Assembly (NCBI RefSeq): GCF_003732665.1
Contig: NZ_MOBP01000002.1
Location: 1-64,000 of the forward strand
Length of the DNA: 64,000 bases
Source: Pseudomonas frederiksbergensis
GTDB lineage: Bacteria > Pseudomonadota > Gammaproteobacteria > Pseudomonadales > Pseudomonadaceae
Direction: 5' to 3'
The notes under the pieces were generated by a model. That model was not told where the DNA came from. It did no database searches and worked only from the letters and a program-made list of their open reading frames with translations. Shown here in pieces: positions 44,037-52,725 of the stretch; the first letter of the stretch is position 1; every line of letters starts with the position of its first letter. Position numbers and translations under genes: made by a program.

Positions 44037-44288
44037 ATGAAGACCGGACTTTACATCATCGAATACATGCTCCACGGACAGACGAAGTCCTTCATCATCC
44101 GCGCGCCAAGCATGAGCAACGCTCAGGCCTGGCACTGGGCGAGTTGTGACGCCGGTATCGCGCCCATCCCCAAGCCCGGGAGGCCGCCGCTTAAAGTCGT
44201 GTCCAAACCGCAGGCTGAAAAGTACGGGCTGACCGAGGTCAAGTGGCGTGAATCGGCGACGTTGAACTGGACCGAAGTATCCACGTGA
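44037..44288 (+). CDS. DUF6555-type small protein
   Basis: The 83-residue protein has the pattern YIIEYMLHG, SFIIRAPSMSNAQAWHWASCDAG, and a late EKYGLTEVKWRE. I associate this with a Pseudomonas small-protein family (DUF6555). It has no signal or membrane segment. GGAGG before the ATG gives a strong start. Function is unknown. Confidence 0.65.
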   Translation: MKTGLYIIEYMLHGQTKSFIIRAPSMSNAQAWHWASCDAGIAPIPKPGRPPLKVVSKPQAEKYGLTEVKWRESATLNWTEVST

Positions 44289-44301
44289 TCAGGGCGCTGT
44301 T

Positions 44302-44703
44302 TCAGTGCGCGTGCTGCCAGTTCTTGTAGACGAATTCGAGGCTGTAGCCGTCCGGGTCAAGAACATTGGCGGCGTAGTAGTTGGGGTCGTAGTGCAGGCG
44401 TGCGCCGGGTGCTCCGTTGTCGGTGGCGCCGTTTTCCATGGCCGCCGCATAAGCCGCGTTGACCTCGGCCTGGCTCTTGGCGACGAAGCCCACGTGCACG
44501 GCCCGCCCTTCCACCACGCCTTCGCGCAACCAGAAAAACACCCGGCCATTGGCCCCGAAACCCTTGAGGTCCGGATGGCCGGGTGGCGCGTCCTTGCCGT
44601 CGTAATCGAGGCGTCCGGTGATGCCCAGCGGGGTCAGCGCGGCGGTGTAGAAACGGATGGAGCGGTCAACGTCGCTGACCGAGAGAAAAATATGATCCAG
44701 CAT
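44302..44703 (-). CDS. VOC-family (glyoxalase/bleomycin-resistance-like) protein
   Basis: The 133-residue protein has two beta-alpha-beta-beta-beta units: MLDHIFLSVSDVDRSIRFYT at the start, HVGFVAKSQAEVNAAYAAA in the middle and VLDPDGYSLEFVYK at the end, which supplies the usual metal-ligand Glu. The substrate cannot be predicted. It is 17 bases downstream of an SDR gene in the same direction, so probably co-transcribed. Confidence 0.88.
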   Translation of the reverse strand: MLDHIFLSVSDVDRSIRFYTAALTPLGITGRLDYDGKDAPPGHPDLKGFGANGRVFFWLREGVVEGRAVHVGFVAKSQAEVNAAYAAAMENGATDNGAPGARLHYDPNYYAANVLDPDGYSLEFVYKNWQHAH

Positions 44704-44720
44704 GTTGATGGCCTCGCTGT

Positions 44721-45464
44721 TTAGATGATGTAGCCGCCAGACACATCAATGGTTTGAGCATTGATCCAGCCACTTTCTTCGGACAACAACAGGGCGATAA
44801 CCCGTGCGACATCCTCGGGTTCGCCGACCCGGCCAAGTGCGGTTTGCGAGGCGAGCAGTGCCTCGAATTCATCATTCAAACCGCCCCCCAGTTCGGTGCG
44901 AATGGCACCCGGCGAAACGGCATTGGCCCGGATGCGCCGAGGCCCGAATTCCTTGGCCATGTAGCGGGTCAGGACATCGAGTCCGCCCTTGAAGGCCGCA
45001 TAAGGCGCAACGCCCGCCGTGGCGACGCGGGTGGTGGCGCTGGTCAGGTTGACGATGCTGGCGCCCTCTTCCATCAGCGGCAGCAAGGCCTGGGTCAGGA
45101 AAAACGGTCCTTTGAGGTGAACGTTCAGCAAGCCGTCAAACTGCGCCTCGGTGACCGATTCCAGGGGATTGAACAAGCCATGGCCAGCGTTATTCACCAG
45201 GCCACCGAGGATGGCCACCTCCCAGTTTGCTTGCAAGGCCAGTTGCACCGCGTCGCGGAAGCTGTGGAAGCGGCTGACGTCGGCCACGTCCAGCTCAAGC
45301 GCTACGGCCTTGCCCCCCGCTGCCTGAATTCGCTGGACCACGGCCGTCGCCGAGTCGGCATTGCTTTTGTAGGTGAGGATGACCCCCATGCCGCGCCGGG
45401 CACAGAGTTCGGCCGTGCAGGCGCCGATGCCACGGCTGCCACCGGTGATGACGATAACGCTCAT
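44721..45464 (-). CDS. Short-chain dehydrogenase/reductase
   Basis: The 247-residue classical SDR has TGGSRGIGAC for cofactor binding, LVNNAGHG, the Ser in IVNLTSATT and the YAAFK catalytic pair, with NAVSPGAIRTEL after it. ATG 45464 starts the first beta strand (MSVIVITGG). It is divergent from an AraC gene at 45594 and upstream of the VOC gene. The pair may form a small detoxification operon regulated by that AraC protein. Confidence 0.9.
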   Translation of the reverse strand: MSVIVITGGSRGIGACTAELCARRGMGVILTYKSNADSATAVVQRIQAAGGKAVALELDVADVSRFHSFRDAVQLALQANWEVAILGGLVNNAGHGLFNPLESVTEAQFDGLLNVHLKGPFFLTQALLPLMEEGASIVNLTSATTRVATAGVAPYAAFKGGLDVLTRYMAKEFGPRRIRANAVSPGAIRTELGGGLNDEFEALLASQTALGRVGEPEDVARVIALLLSEESGWINAQTIDVSGGYII

Positions 45465-45593
45465 TTGTTGCTCCAAGGTCGCTGGGTTGAGCCACCACAG
45501 TAACCATCGCCTGCACCACGGGCGCAGCCGTTCCTGCTGCAATCCTGCCTGTTTCTGCTTTTTGCTTGCCGGGGCCTATGCGCCTGGGGTCAG

Positions 45594-46517
45594 ATGGTCG
45601 CCATGAACAATCAACTGAATGAACTGCGTGCCCTGGCGGCGCGGGCCGAAAACCGCCGCACCGAGACGGGTATCCCCCGTGTGGCGATGGTGCAGGGCAA
45701 AATCCCCGAGCACCTGCTGGCCGCCGTGTATGACCCGATGATCAACCTGATCCTGCAAGGCAGCAAATCCATGACCGTCGGCGAGCGCACATTGCGCTAC
45801 GACCCGGCGACCTATTTCGTGATGTCCATCGAGCTGCCGGCGGTCGGCCAGGTTCACCCTGCGGCATCCGGCGAGCCCTACCTCGCGATCAGCCTGACCC
45901 TCGACCCGACGGTGCTGGTGAACCTGCTGGCCGACCTGCCCCAACCCGTCGGCCAGTACGACAAGGACGCCGGTTTTTCCGTGGCGGCGGTCACACCTGA
46001 CCTGATGGACGCCTGGGTGCGCATGCTGCGCTTGATGAACCGGCCCGAGGACATCGCGGCCCTGGCGCCGGTCTATGAACGGGAGATCCTGTACCGCGTG
46101 CTGCAAGGCCCCCACGGCTGGATGCTGCGCGATATCGCCGCGCCCGACAGCGCCATGGCCCGGGTCAGTCTGGCGATCCAGTACATCCGGCGCGCATTCG
46201 CCGAACCCATTCGCGTAGAGCGCCTGGCGCAACAGGCGACGATGAGCGTGTCAGCCTTCCATCGCCATTTCAAAGCCGTCACCGCGTTGAGCCCGTTGCA
46301 ATACCAGAAAAGAGTGCGCTTGCTGCAAGCCCGAACGCTGCTGGTGGCCAACGGCAAAAACGTGACCAGTGCCGCGTTCGAGGTCGGCTATGAAAGCCCG
46401 ACGCAATTCAGCCGCGACTATGCGCGGGTGTTCGGCCTGCCGCCGGCGCGGGATGCGGCTAGGATTCTTGGGGAAACCCGTGGCCAGGTGAACGTGACGG
46501 GCGCTGGCGCTGTCTAG
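45594..46517 (+). CDS. AraC-family regulator with AraC_N cupin domain
   Basis: The 307-residue protein (304 from ATG 45603) has an N-terminal AraC_N domain (YDPMINLILQGSKSMTVGERTLRYDP) and a C-terminal double helix-turn-helix with RVERLAQQATMSVSAFHRHFKAV and FEVGYESPTQFSRDYARVFG. This is the YqhC-like branch, often found divergent from aldehyde or alcohol oxidoreductases. The SDR gene 130 bases away on the other strand fits that pattern. Confidence 0.88.
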   Translation: MVAMNNQLNELRALAARAENRRTETGIPRVAMVQGKIPEHLLAAVYDPMINLILQGSKSMTVGERTLRYDPATYFVMSIELPAVGQVHPAASGEPYLAISLTLDPTVLVNLLADLPQPVGQYDKDAGFSVAAVTPDLMDAWVRMLRLMNRPEDIAALAPVYEREILYRVLQGPHGWMLRDIAAPDSAMARVSLAIQYIRRAFAEPIRVERLAQQATMSVSAFHRHFKAVTALSPLQYQKRVRLLQARTLLVANGKNVTSAAFEVGYESPTQFSRDYARVFGLPPARDAARILGETRGQVNVTGAGAV

Positions 46518-46609
46518 CCCGGCACCGTGTCGAGCCCCCAGTGACTCGCAACACCAATGCCCCAGAACAGTAGGCTCAGCCAGCCGTCGAAAGTTCGGAC
46601 ATGAGCCCC

Positions 46610-46771
46610 CTATTTGCCATGGCTGCGCTGGGTGGTTGCTCTCGGTGTGGCGGTGTGGATCTGTCTTGATAATCGCGAAGCCTCACGTTCGAATGCCTCG
46701 GCGGTGGCACTGAACAGACGGGAAAAACCTTTCGTTGAATCGACAGAGGAAATGCTTGTTTGAGAAATCAT
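46610..46771 (-). CDS. Small hypothetical protein downstream of the Mn catalase gene
   Basis: The 53-residue product starts at ATG 46771 behind an excellent ribosome site (GAGGTGA, seven bases upstream). It is rich in Ser, Thr, Arg and Gln, with a helical middle (FSATAEAFEREASRLSRQI), and has no signal. It follows the catalase gene on the same strand but beyond that gene's terminator. I recognise no family. Confidence 0.5.
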   Translation of the reverse strand: MISQTSISSVDSTKGFSRLFSATAEAFEREASRLSRQIHTATPRATTQRSHGK

Positions 46772-46800
46772 CAGGTTCACCTCAACGCTTGGGCCACATA

Positions 46801-46831
46801 AAAAAACCGCACGCCCGGAAGGCATGCGGTG
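46801..46831 (-). terminator. Terminator of the Mn catalase gene
   Basis: Read on the minus strand, ACCGCATGCC and GGCGTGCGGT pair around TTCCG and run into seven T. Confidence 0.85.
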
Positions 46832-46837
46832 TACCCG

Positions 46838-47722
46838 TCAGACATCGGCTCGCACCTGCATCCCCGCGCCCAAATCAGCGCCGGTCACCGGGTCGCTGTC
46901 AGGGTCGGACATCGTGCGCACCTTCATGTCCAGCAGCAGCTCTTCTTCCTCTGCGCTCAACTGCACACTGGCGCTGCCATCTCCGCCATCAACGGCGGGC
47001 ATCGGCTCTTCCACGTACTCCCACTCCTCGCCTTCGTTCCATGGACCACGGGTACTGCCTTCGCCCTGAGACATGTTGAAGTAGACGTTGGTGAACTCTG
47101 GCATGCCTGGGAGCTTGCCTTGGGGGAAGTTCGGCTGGATCGCATGCAAGGCTTTTTCGAACGAGAGTTGATGGGCGATTTCCCGGGTCATGAGAAAACC
47201 CAGCGCCTCTTTCACACCGGGATCGTCCGTGACGTTCATCAAGCGTTCGTAGACGATTTTTGCCCGTGCTTCGGCGGCGATATTGGAGCGGAAATCCGCA
47301 GTTGGCTCGCCGATGGTATCGACGTAGGCAGCCGACCACGGCACACCGGCGGAGTTGGTCAGTGGCGCGCCGGCGCCGTACAGCAGGCTGGTGATGTGTG
47401 AGTCATTGCCGGCGCCATTAATGGCGCGGTACAACTCGCCCTCTTCTTCCACGCCTTCGGCCATGCGTCCCTTGGCGCCTTTGTTGAGCATCACGATGAT
47501 GGAACCGACGATCTCCAGGTGGCTGAGTTCTTCGGTGGCGATGTCCATCAGCAGATCCTTTCTTCCAGGATCGTCCTCGGCCAGCGCCTGGGTGAAGTAC
47601 CGGGACGCCGCGGCCAGTTCGCCTTGGGCGCCGCCGAATTGCTCCAGTAAAAGATTGGCCAACCCGGGGTTGGGTTGAGCCACGCGTACGGTGTATTGAA
47701 GTCGTTTGTTGTGTAGGAACAT
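46838..47722 (-). CDS. Manganese (non-heme) catalase
   Basis: The 294-residue ferritin-like protein begins MFLHNKRLQYTVRVAQPNP and carries the di-manganese ligand motifs: GELAAASRYFTQAL, ATEELSHLEIVG, AAEARAKIVYERL and TREIAHQLSFEKAL. The C-terminus is acidic and Gly-rich, as usual. It splits hydrogen peroxide to water and oxygen. A dedicated terminator follows. In pseudomonads such catalases often belong to the stationary-phase or general stress response, but no promoter class was identified here. Confidence 0.94.
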   Translation of the reverse strand: MFLHNKRLQYTVRVAQPNPGLANLLLEQFGGAQGELAAASRYFTQALAEDDPGRKDLLMDIATEELSHLEIVGSIIVMLNKGAKGRMAEGVEEEGELYRAINGAGNDSHITSLLYGAGAPLTNSAGVPWSAAYVDTIGEPTADFRSNIAAEARAKIVYERLMNVTDDPGVKEALGFLMTREIAHQLSFEKALHAIQPNFPQGKLPGMPEFTNVYFNMSQGEGSTRGPWNEGEEWEYVEEPMPAVDGGDGSASVQLSAEEEELLLDMKVRTMSDPDSDPVTGADLGAGMQVRADV

Positions 47723-48114
47723 GACGAATCTCCTCAGACCTAAAGGCGCCGATGCTCATCCGACGATTGACCGAATGCGGCTCCCACAGTCATCTGAAGT
47801 CGATGCGCCGGGGAAGATTTTATTAAGATCGATTGCTCGCGACAGGCGGTTTTTGGCCGTGCAAATTACCCGTTTTTTCGCCAGTCGTCGGTGGCTGTAC
47901 AAACACTTCAAACTTTTATCGGGTGGGTGATTTCAACCGCTGTCACTGCTGTTTCCTGGTGCTTGGACCGGCGCTAGGGGTGACCGTAAGGCTAGGAGTC
48001 CATCACCCAATACCCCTTTCGACACAGCAAAAAATTTTGAACCGCCACTGGACGCGCTCGCCTAATGATCAGCGTGTGGAAAATCCCACAGGCACATTCC
48101 TAGAGGTGGTCAAC
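47723..48114. other. Divergent intergenic region, no gene supported
   Basis: The promoters of the minus-strand catalase and the plus-strand Lys-rich protein must lie here. No repeat or hairpin of note was seen. Confidence 0.45.
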
Positions 48115-48354
48115 GTGGCTAAAGACGAGAAGAAAAGTAAAGGTGAGTCTTCAAAAGCCAGCAAGGATTTGAAAGACAAAAAGTCATCACCGGCAAAGAA
48201 ATCAGCGGCGGCATCGGCTCTTTCGAAAGCTTCCGAAAAGAAAGACAAGAGCAAAGACGCGGCACCCAAAAAATCTGCAGAAAAAGCTGATAGCAAGCCC
48301 GAAAAGGCCAAGAAATCAGAGAAGGCAGACAAGCCGGCGAAAAAGAAAAAGTGA
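48115..48354 (+). CDS. Lys/Ala/Ser-rich histone H1-like basic protein
   Basis: GTG 48115 has GAGGTGG six bases upstream. The 79-residue product is almost wholly Lys, Ala, Ser, Glu, Asp and Pro, with KPAKKKK at the C-terminus, and should be unstructured. It resembles the basic tails of AlgP-type or histone H1-like bacterial proteins, implying nucleic-acid binding or stress-related condensation, but acidic residues make the net charge less extreme. A perfect terminator follows. It is next to the catalase gene, so both may belong to a stress regulon (inference). Confidence 0.65.
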   Translation: MAKDEKKSKGESSKASKDLKDKKSSPAKKSAAASALSKASEKKDKSKDAAPKKSAEKADSKPEKAKKSEKADKPAKKKK

Positions 48355-48365
48355 CATCGGCGATT

Positions 48366-48399
48366 GGCTAGGGCGTTACGCCCTAGCCTCCCCTTTTTT
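48366..48399 (+). terminator. Terminator after the Lys-rich protein gene
   Basis: GGCTAGGGCG and CGCCCTAGCC form a perfect ten-base stem with a TTA loop, followed by CCCC and six T. Confidence 0.9.
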
Positions 48400-48438
48400 C
48401 ATCGGCTGGACCGTCTCAACATTTGCGATCGCGATTGA

Positions 48439-49038
48439 TCAGTCGAACTTGACCAAGTCCTTGAAGATCAGGTGTCCCCAGCTATTTCCGCGCGCCTGCA
48501 CAAGCAGTCCACCTTCTGAAAGCCCGCCCAGTTTGATCGGCGAAAAACCGAGATTTTCCGCAAGCGCACCAATTTCCGCTGCGGCGCTGTCATCGTCGCT
48601 CGCCAGGAACACCACTCTTTTGCCACCCTTTATGGCCGGATCCTGGTCAAGCACGCCAGCGACCAAATGGTTGAAACCCTTGACCAGTTTCGCACCCGTA
48701 AAGGCCTGCGCGACGACGCTGGAAGAAGGCTGCCCTCCCAGCTCCTCGGGCGGCACGCCGTAGGCATTGGTCACATCGATGATGGTCTTGCCCTTCCAGG
48801 TCGGCAGCGCCTTCGCGACATCCCGGTGCGACTCAAAACGCACAGCCAAAAAGATGATGTCCGCCTTGACGGCCTCTGCCAGTGTTTTGGGAATGATCCC
48901 GGGGCCGATCGCCGCCGCAGCGGAGGCAAAGCTTTGCGGGTCGCGAGTGGTTGCAACGGATACTTCAATGCCGCTGCGGGCAAACGCCTTGGCCAAGGCT
49001 TGGCCGAGCTTGCCGAAGCCGATAATTGCGTAGCTCAT
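48439..49038 (-). CDS. NADPH-dependent F420 reductase-like (COG2085) oxidoreductase
   Basis: The 199-residue Rossmann protein starts MSYAIIGFGKLGQALAKAF and has VATTRDP for NADP phosphate binding, IIFLAVRFESH, IDVTNAYG and KGFNHLVAGVL. Members resemble archaeal F420 reductase but act as ferric or quinone reductases or are uncharacterised in proteobacteria. It lies downstream of an SDR gene in the same direction, 71 bases away, so co-transcription is likely. Confidence 0.88.
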   Translation of the reverse strand: MSYAIIGFGKLGQALAKAFARSGIEVSVATTRDPQSFASAAAAIGPGIIPKTLAEAVKADIIFLAVRFESHRDVAKALPTWKGKTIIDVTNAYGVPPEELGGQPSSSVVAQAFTGAKLVKGFNHLVAGVLDQDPAIKGGKRVVFLASDDDSAAAEIGALAENLGFSPIKLGGLSEGGLLVQARGNSWGHLIFKDLVKFD

Positions 49039-49109
49039 AGATGTTCCTCAGGTTTGCCACGCCCAACAGGCTCCGAATATCGATGGAGTGACTGGCCGGG
49101 CGCAGGGAA

Positions 49110-49844
49110 TCAGATTTGCGCCAGGCCGCCGTCGACGGCGACCTCGCTGGCGGTCATGAAGCTGCTGTCCTGCGACGCGAGAAACGCGGCCGCCGCTCCG
49201 ATCTCCGCCGGATCGGCCATACGCTGGAGCGGGTTCATCGAAGCGAAGACTTTCATGCCTTCTTCGCCCAGCGCTGCCTTTGCAAGTTCGGTCGCCGTCG
49301 GGCCGGGCGACAGCACGTTAACCCGGATGCCGGTGCCCTTCAGGTCCTCGGCCCAGGTCCGCGCGAGGTTGCGCACTGCCGCTTTGCTTGCGCTGTAGAC
49401 ACTGAATGCCGGGGCACCCGTGGTGCCGGCGCTCGACCCGGTGAGGATGATCGAACCACCCTGGCCCATCAGCGGCAGCGCCTTCTGGACCGTGAAGATC
49501 AAGCCTTTCACGTTGGTGTCGAAGATTTCGTCAATGTGCTCGGGGGTGATCTTGCCGAGCGCAAGCGGGCTTCCCGCCCCGGCATTGGCGAAAACGATGT
49601 CGAGGGTTCCGCGCTCGGCCTTCACCGTCGCGTAGAGGCGGTCGAGGTCGGCCGGATCAGAGACCGAGCCCTTCACTGCGCGGGCGTTGGGTCCGAGGTC
49701 GGCCACAGCGGCGTCGAGCGCCTCCTGTCGACGGCCGAAGATGAAGACAAAGGCACCCTCCTCGATAAAGCGCTTAGCTGCGGCAAGGCCGATGCCGGTC
49801 GCGCCGCCGGTGATCACGGCGGTCTTTCCATTCAGTCTGGTCAT
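49110..49844 (-). CDS. SDR-family oxidoreductase
   Basis: The 244-residue SDR has TGGATGIGLAAAKRF, FANAGAGSPLALG, the Ser in LTGSSAGTTG and the YSASK catalytic pair, then NVLSPGPTATEL. ATG 49844 is nine bases after GAAGG; upstream extensions lack support. It is divergent from an HxlR regulator and is the close relative of the SDR at 60043, in which the catalytic Tyr is lost. Confidence 0.9.
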   Translation of the reverse strand: MTRLNGKTAVITGGATGIGLAAAKRFIEEGAFVFIFGRRQEALDAAVADLGPNARAVKGSVSDPADLDRLYATVKAERGTLDIVFANAGAGSPLALGKITPEHIDEIFDTNVKGLIFTVQKALPLMGQGGSIILTGSSAGTTGAPAFSVYSASKAAVRNLARTWAEDLKGTGIRVNVLSPGPTATELAKAALGEEGMKVFASMNPLQRMADPAEIGAAAAFLASQDSSFMTASEVAVDGGLAQI

Positions 49845-49871
49845 GTCGTGCATCCTTCGTTGGAGTTGTAC

Positions 49872-49889
49872 CAAGCAGAAAATTGCTTG
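49872..49889. promoter_or_regulatory. Candidate HxlR operator
   Basis: CAAGCA and TGCTTG flank GAAAAT in the short gap between the divergent SDR and HxlR genes. Position and symmetry suggest a binding site of that regulator. Confidence 0.4.
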
Positions 49890-49956
49890 CTTGAGACGAG
49901 GATGCAGCGCTGATAACCTAAGGACAAGTATGCACCTTTTGGTAAGTATCAAAAAA

Positions 49957-50319
49957 ATGACGAAGAATTCTGAAATCTGTGACACCGGCTGTGGGCTCAA
50001 CGCCACGCTGCGCATCATCTCGGGCAAGTGGAAACCGCTGGTCCTGTTTTTCCTGCGCGACGGCCCGAAGCGTTACGGCGAGCTGAAGCGTTTGATCCCC
50101 GGCGTCAGCGACAAAGTGCTGATCCAGCAGTTGAAGGACCTGGAAGCCGATCGTGTGCTTGCACGGACCGACTACAAAGAAGTGCCTCCACGCGTGGACT
50201 ACACGCTGACCCCGCTTGGCCGCAGCCTGGCTGAGGCGATCGTCCCGCTGTGCACCTGGGGAACCGAGAACGCGGCGCAAATGGCGAGCATCTTTGCCCA
50301 GCGCGACGCGCTGGCCTAA
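49957..50319 (+). CDS. HxlR-family transcriptional regulator
   Basis: The 120-residue protein (129 from ATG 49930) has CDTGCGLNATLRIISGKWKP at its start, so a Cys lies near the N-terminus as in redox-sensing HxlR proteins such as HypR and YodB. It continues with ELKRLIPGVSDKVLIQQLKDLE and VDYTLTPLGRSL. It probably senses quinones or oxidants and controls the divergent SDR and F420-reductase-like genes. Its stop overlaps the end of a convergent small gene by four bases. Confidence 0.9.
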   Translation: MTKNSEICDTGCGLNATLRIISGKWKPLVLFFLRDGPKRYGELKRLIPGVSDKVLIQQLKDLEADRVLARTDYKEVPPRVDYTLTPLGRSLAEAIVPLCTWGTENAAQMASIFAQRDALA

Positions 50320-50504
50320 CGGGATGCTGAAGCACTGCTGAGTCGGCCGACTTTGCGCAGCGCGAGCACCTGAGCCACCACGCCAACAACGAGCGCAAGG
50401 GCTATGAAACCCAGCGCACCTTTGAGCAACGGCGAATTCGGGTCAGTGACGATGGGGTGGCCATCAGGGACACGACGCAACGTCTCCGAGACGGTCGGGA
50501 CCAT
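50316..50504 (-). CDS. Small membrane-anchored hypothetical protein
   Basis: The 62-residue product from ATG 50504 has a soluble N-terminal half and one membrane helix (GALGFIALALVVGVVAQVLAL), with a basic end. It has no known family. It converges with the HxlR gene. An extended start at 50522 is possible. Confidence 0.45.
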   Translation of the reverse strand: MVPTVSETLRRVPDGHPIVTDPNSPLLKGALGFIALALVVGVVAQVLALRKVGRLSSASASR

Positions 50505-50579
50505 CAGGAAGCACGGAAACACCCTTCACAAACGCCTTCACGCCTAAGCTGTGACTACACACCTAAGGAGTATCCGCTC

Positions 50580-50984
50580 ATGAATGCGACCAAAGATCCA
50601 GCAAGCGTGCTGTTCATCGGGCAACTGCCTGAAACCGTGGACTTCTCCGACCCTGCCCTGCCACCTGGCTTTGACGCGGCGAAAATACAGGCCGGCATCG
50701 CTTCAGGCATGCAACAAATGGCCGACCGCGGCTGGAATGCGGACCTGTTGCTGGTACAGCCAGACATCAGCGCCGCGACCGCCGAAGTACAGCGCCAACT
50801 ATTGGCAAGTCACTACGATTGCGTGGTGATTGGTGGTGGACTGCGCATACCGGCCAAAAGTTTGTTGTTGTTCGAAGCATTGATCAACGCGGTGCACAGG
50901 GCCGCTCCGGATGCTGCTATTGCGTTCAATACTTCGCCACAAGATACGGCGGATGCGGCGGCGAGATGGTTGAAAGTGGGTTGA
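50580..50984 (+). CDS. Hypothetical Rossmann-like protein
   Basis: The 134-residue product starts at ATG 50580 with AAGGAG nine bases upstream. It has alternating strands and helices (SVLFIGQLP, ADLLLVQPD, YDCVVIGGGLRI, AAIAFNTSP), suggesting a small flavodoxin/Rossmann-type fold, but no cofactor motif is certain. The family is unknown to me. It is monocistronic. Confidence 0.6.
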   Translation: MNATKDPASVLFIGQLPETVDFSDPALPPGFDAAKIQAGIASGMQQMADRGWNADLLLVQPDISAATAEVQRQLLASHYDCVVIGGGLRIPAKSLLLFEALINAVHRAAPDAAIAFNTSPQDTADAAARWLKVG

Positions 50985-51086
50985 GTAAGGGGTTGCAGGG
51001 GGGTGGATGATCTGGGGGTGCAGCTAACGGCCAGAAGCGGTAATTCTCTCTCCAAGCAAAGGCCTGTATGAGATAAGTTACTGAGG

Positions 51087-51995
51087 TTAGTTCTGGGCGA
51101 CCTGCTCTAGTAGCCAATGCTTGAAAGCGGCGGCGGCAGGCTCTGGCTCCACGCCTTCTTTCTGCACAATGTAATAAGCAAAATCGCAGCTTTGAGCATC
51201 CCCAAACGGTCGAATTAAGCGCCCTGCCTCAAGGTCTTTACTGACAAGGCTACTTCGGCCTAGGGCAACACCACTTCCGGAAATAGCAGCCTGGATGACT
51301 GCTGCAGAATCGTTGATTTGTAGCCCGCGTTCAGCGTCGCTGAAATCGTAGCCAGCACGCTGTAGCCAGATACGCCAAGTCGGGAAAGTTGTGGCGTATC
51401 GCATTGAGACATCGTGAATCAGCGGAAAGTGTTTCAGGTCCTCAGCACTATTGAGTGGCTGAGCAGCGCTAGGAAGATTGGGACTACACACGGGAAAAAA
51501 CTCATCTCCCATCATCTGGGTAGCCGTGAGTCCTGGCCAATGACCGTTCCCAAAGCGAATGCCCAAATCAACCCTTTCGGTATTGAAATCCACCAGTTTA
51601 CCGTTGGTATCAAGGCGGAGTTCATAGCTAGGATGTAGGGCACGAAACCCCTCAACACGCGACAACAGCCACTTGTCAGCAAATGCAGGCGGTACAGTAA
51701 CCGTGATCGTTGCACCACCCTCCGCTTTCAATCGCTCAACAGCTAGTGAAAGGAAATCAAAACCAGTCTGCAGATCTGGTAAAGCTGCGAGCGCCTGATC
51801 AGTCAACACCAAACGCGCCGGGCCGCCGCGTGAACGATGAAACAGCACTACACCGTGGGCTTCTTCCAACCCGCGCACAAGTTGTCCAATTGCTGCCGGG
51901 CTGACGTTAAGCTCCTCGGCAGCACGTACATAACTCATATGCCTAGCTGCAGATTCGAACGCCCGTAGGGCATTCAGATGATTGGGCGCTCGCAT
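51087..51995 (-). CDS. LysR-family regulator (GcvA-like), left copy
   Basis: The 302-residue protein starts MRAPNHLNALRAFESAARHM with RAAEELNVSPAAIGQLVRGLE, the GcvA branch of LysR. The effector domain contains VDLGIRFGNGHWPG and FFPVCSPNL. ATG 51995 matches the start of its close relative at 56433; a GTG at 52004 is less likely. It belongs to the left arm of a mirrored cluster, downstream of DUF1348, hydrolase and MFS genes on the same strand. Confidence 0.88.
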   Translation of the reverse strand: MRAPNHLNALRAFESAARHMSYVRAAEELNVSPAAIGQLVRGLEEAHGVVLFHRSRGGPARLVLTDQALAALPDLQTGFDFLSLAVERLKAEGGATITVTVPPAFADKWLLSRVEGFRALHPSYELRLDTNGKLVDFNTERVDLGIRFGNGHWPGLTATQMMGDEFFPVCSPNLPSAAQPLNSAEDLKHFPLIHDVSMRYATTFPTWRIWLQRAGYDFSDAERGLQINDSAAVIQAAISGSGVALGRSSLVSKDLEAGRLIRPFGDAQSCDFAYYIVQKEGVEPEPAAAAFKHWLLEQVAQN

Positions 51996-52150
51996 AGGGC
52001 TCACTGAGACTTAGAGGAAGATGAAATCATCGTCCCAGCATGTTGACTTGGTGGCAACGGAAATAACCTCATTGCGTCCCGGATCAGTGGTTATAGGTCA
52101 ATACTCCCTGAAGGAAGCGTCATCGGACGCCTCCACCAATGTGTGCAGAT

Positions 52151-52630
52151 TTAAAGACCCAACTCCGACAGCCCTGGATGATCTTCAGGCCGTTGTCCCA
52201 ACGGCCAATAATATTTGCGATCCGAGGCCTTAATCGGAAGGTCGTTAATGCAGGCATATCGCTCGCGCATCAGTCCATTGTCATCGAACTCCCAATTCTC
52301 GTTCCCATAGGATCTGAACCAGTTTCCCGAGTCGTCATGCCATTCATAAGCGAAACGGACGGCAATGCGATTATCCGAGAATGCCCACATCTCTTTAATC
52401 AATCGGTAGTCGTGCTCTTTGGCCCACTTACGCTCCAAGAAGACCATCGCTTCGACACGCGAGTGCGCAAATTCCGCCCTGTTGCGCCAATACGTATTAG
52501 TCGAATACGCCAAGGAAACCTTTTCGGGATCACGGCTGTTCCAACCGTCCTCGGCTCCACGCACTTTTTGAATTGCGGTCTCACGAGTAAACGGCGGCAA
52601 TGGCGGACGTGTTTCTGATTTCTGTTCCAT
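52151..52630 (-). CDS. NTF2-like DUF1348 family protein
   Basis: The 159-residue protein matches DUF1348: [21 protein letters not shown], then [38 protein letters not shown] and [16 protein letters not shown]. It has the cone-shaped SnoaL/NTF2 fold, which binds small hydrophobic ligands. No right-arm counterpart exists, so it is specific to the left copy of the cluster. Same direction as the hydrolase gene 95 bases upstream. Confidence 0.88.
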   Translation of the reverse strand: MEQKSETRPPLPPFTRETAIQKVRGAEDGWNSRDPEKVSLAYSTNTYWRNRAEFAHSRVEAMVFLERKWAKEHDYRLIKEMWAFSDNRIAVRFAYEWHDDSGNWFRSYGNENWEFDDNGLMRERYACINDLPIKASDRKYYWPLGQRPEDHPGLSELGL

Positions 52631-52725
52631 TAGACATTCCTCAAAAAATCATCGTGCATACGATCAAATGCGGCGAGCGAACAACGACCGTCGCTCCAGC
52701 CGTTTATTCAACAATCGTTAGGCGT

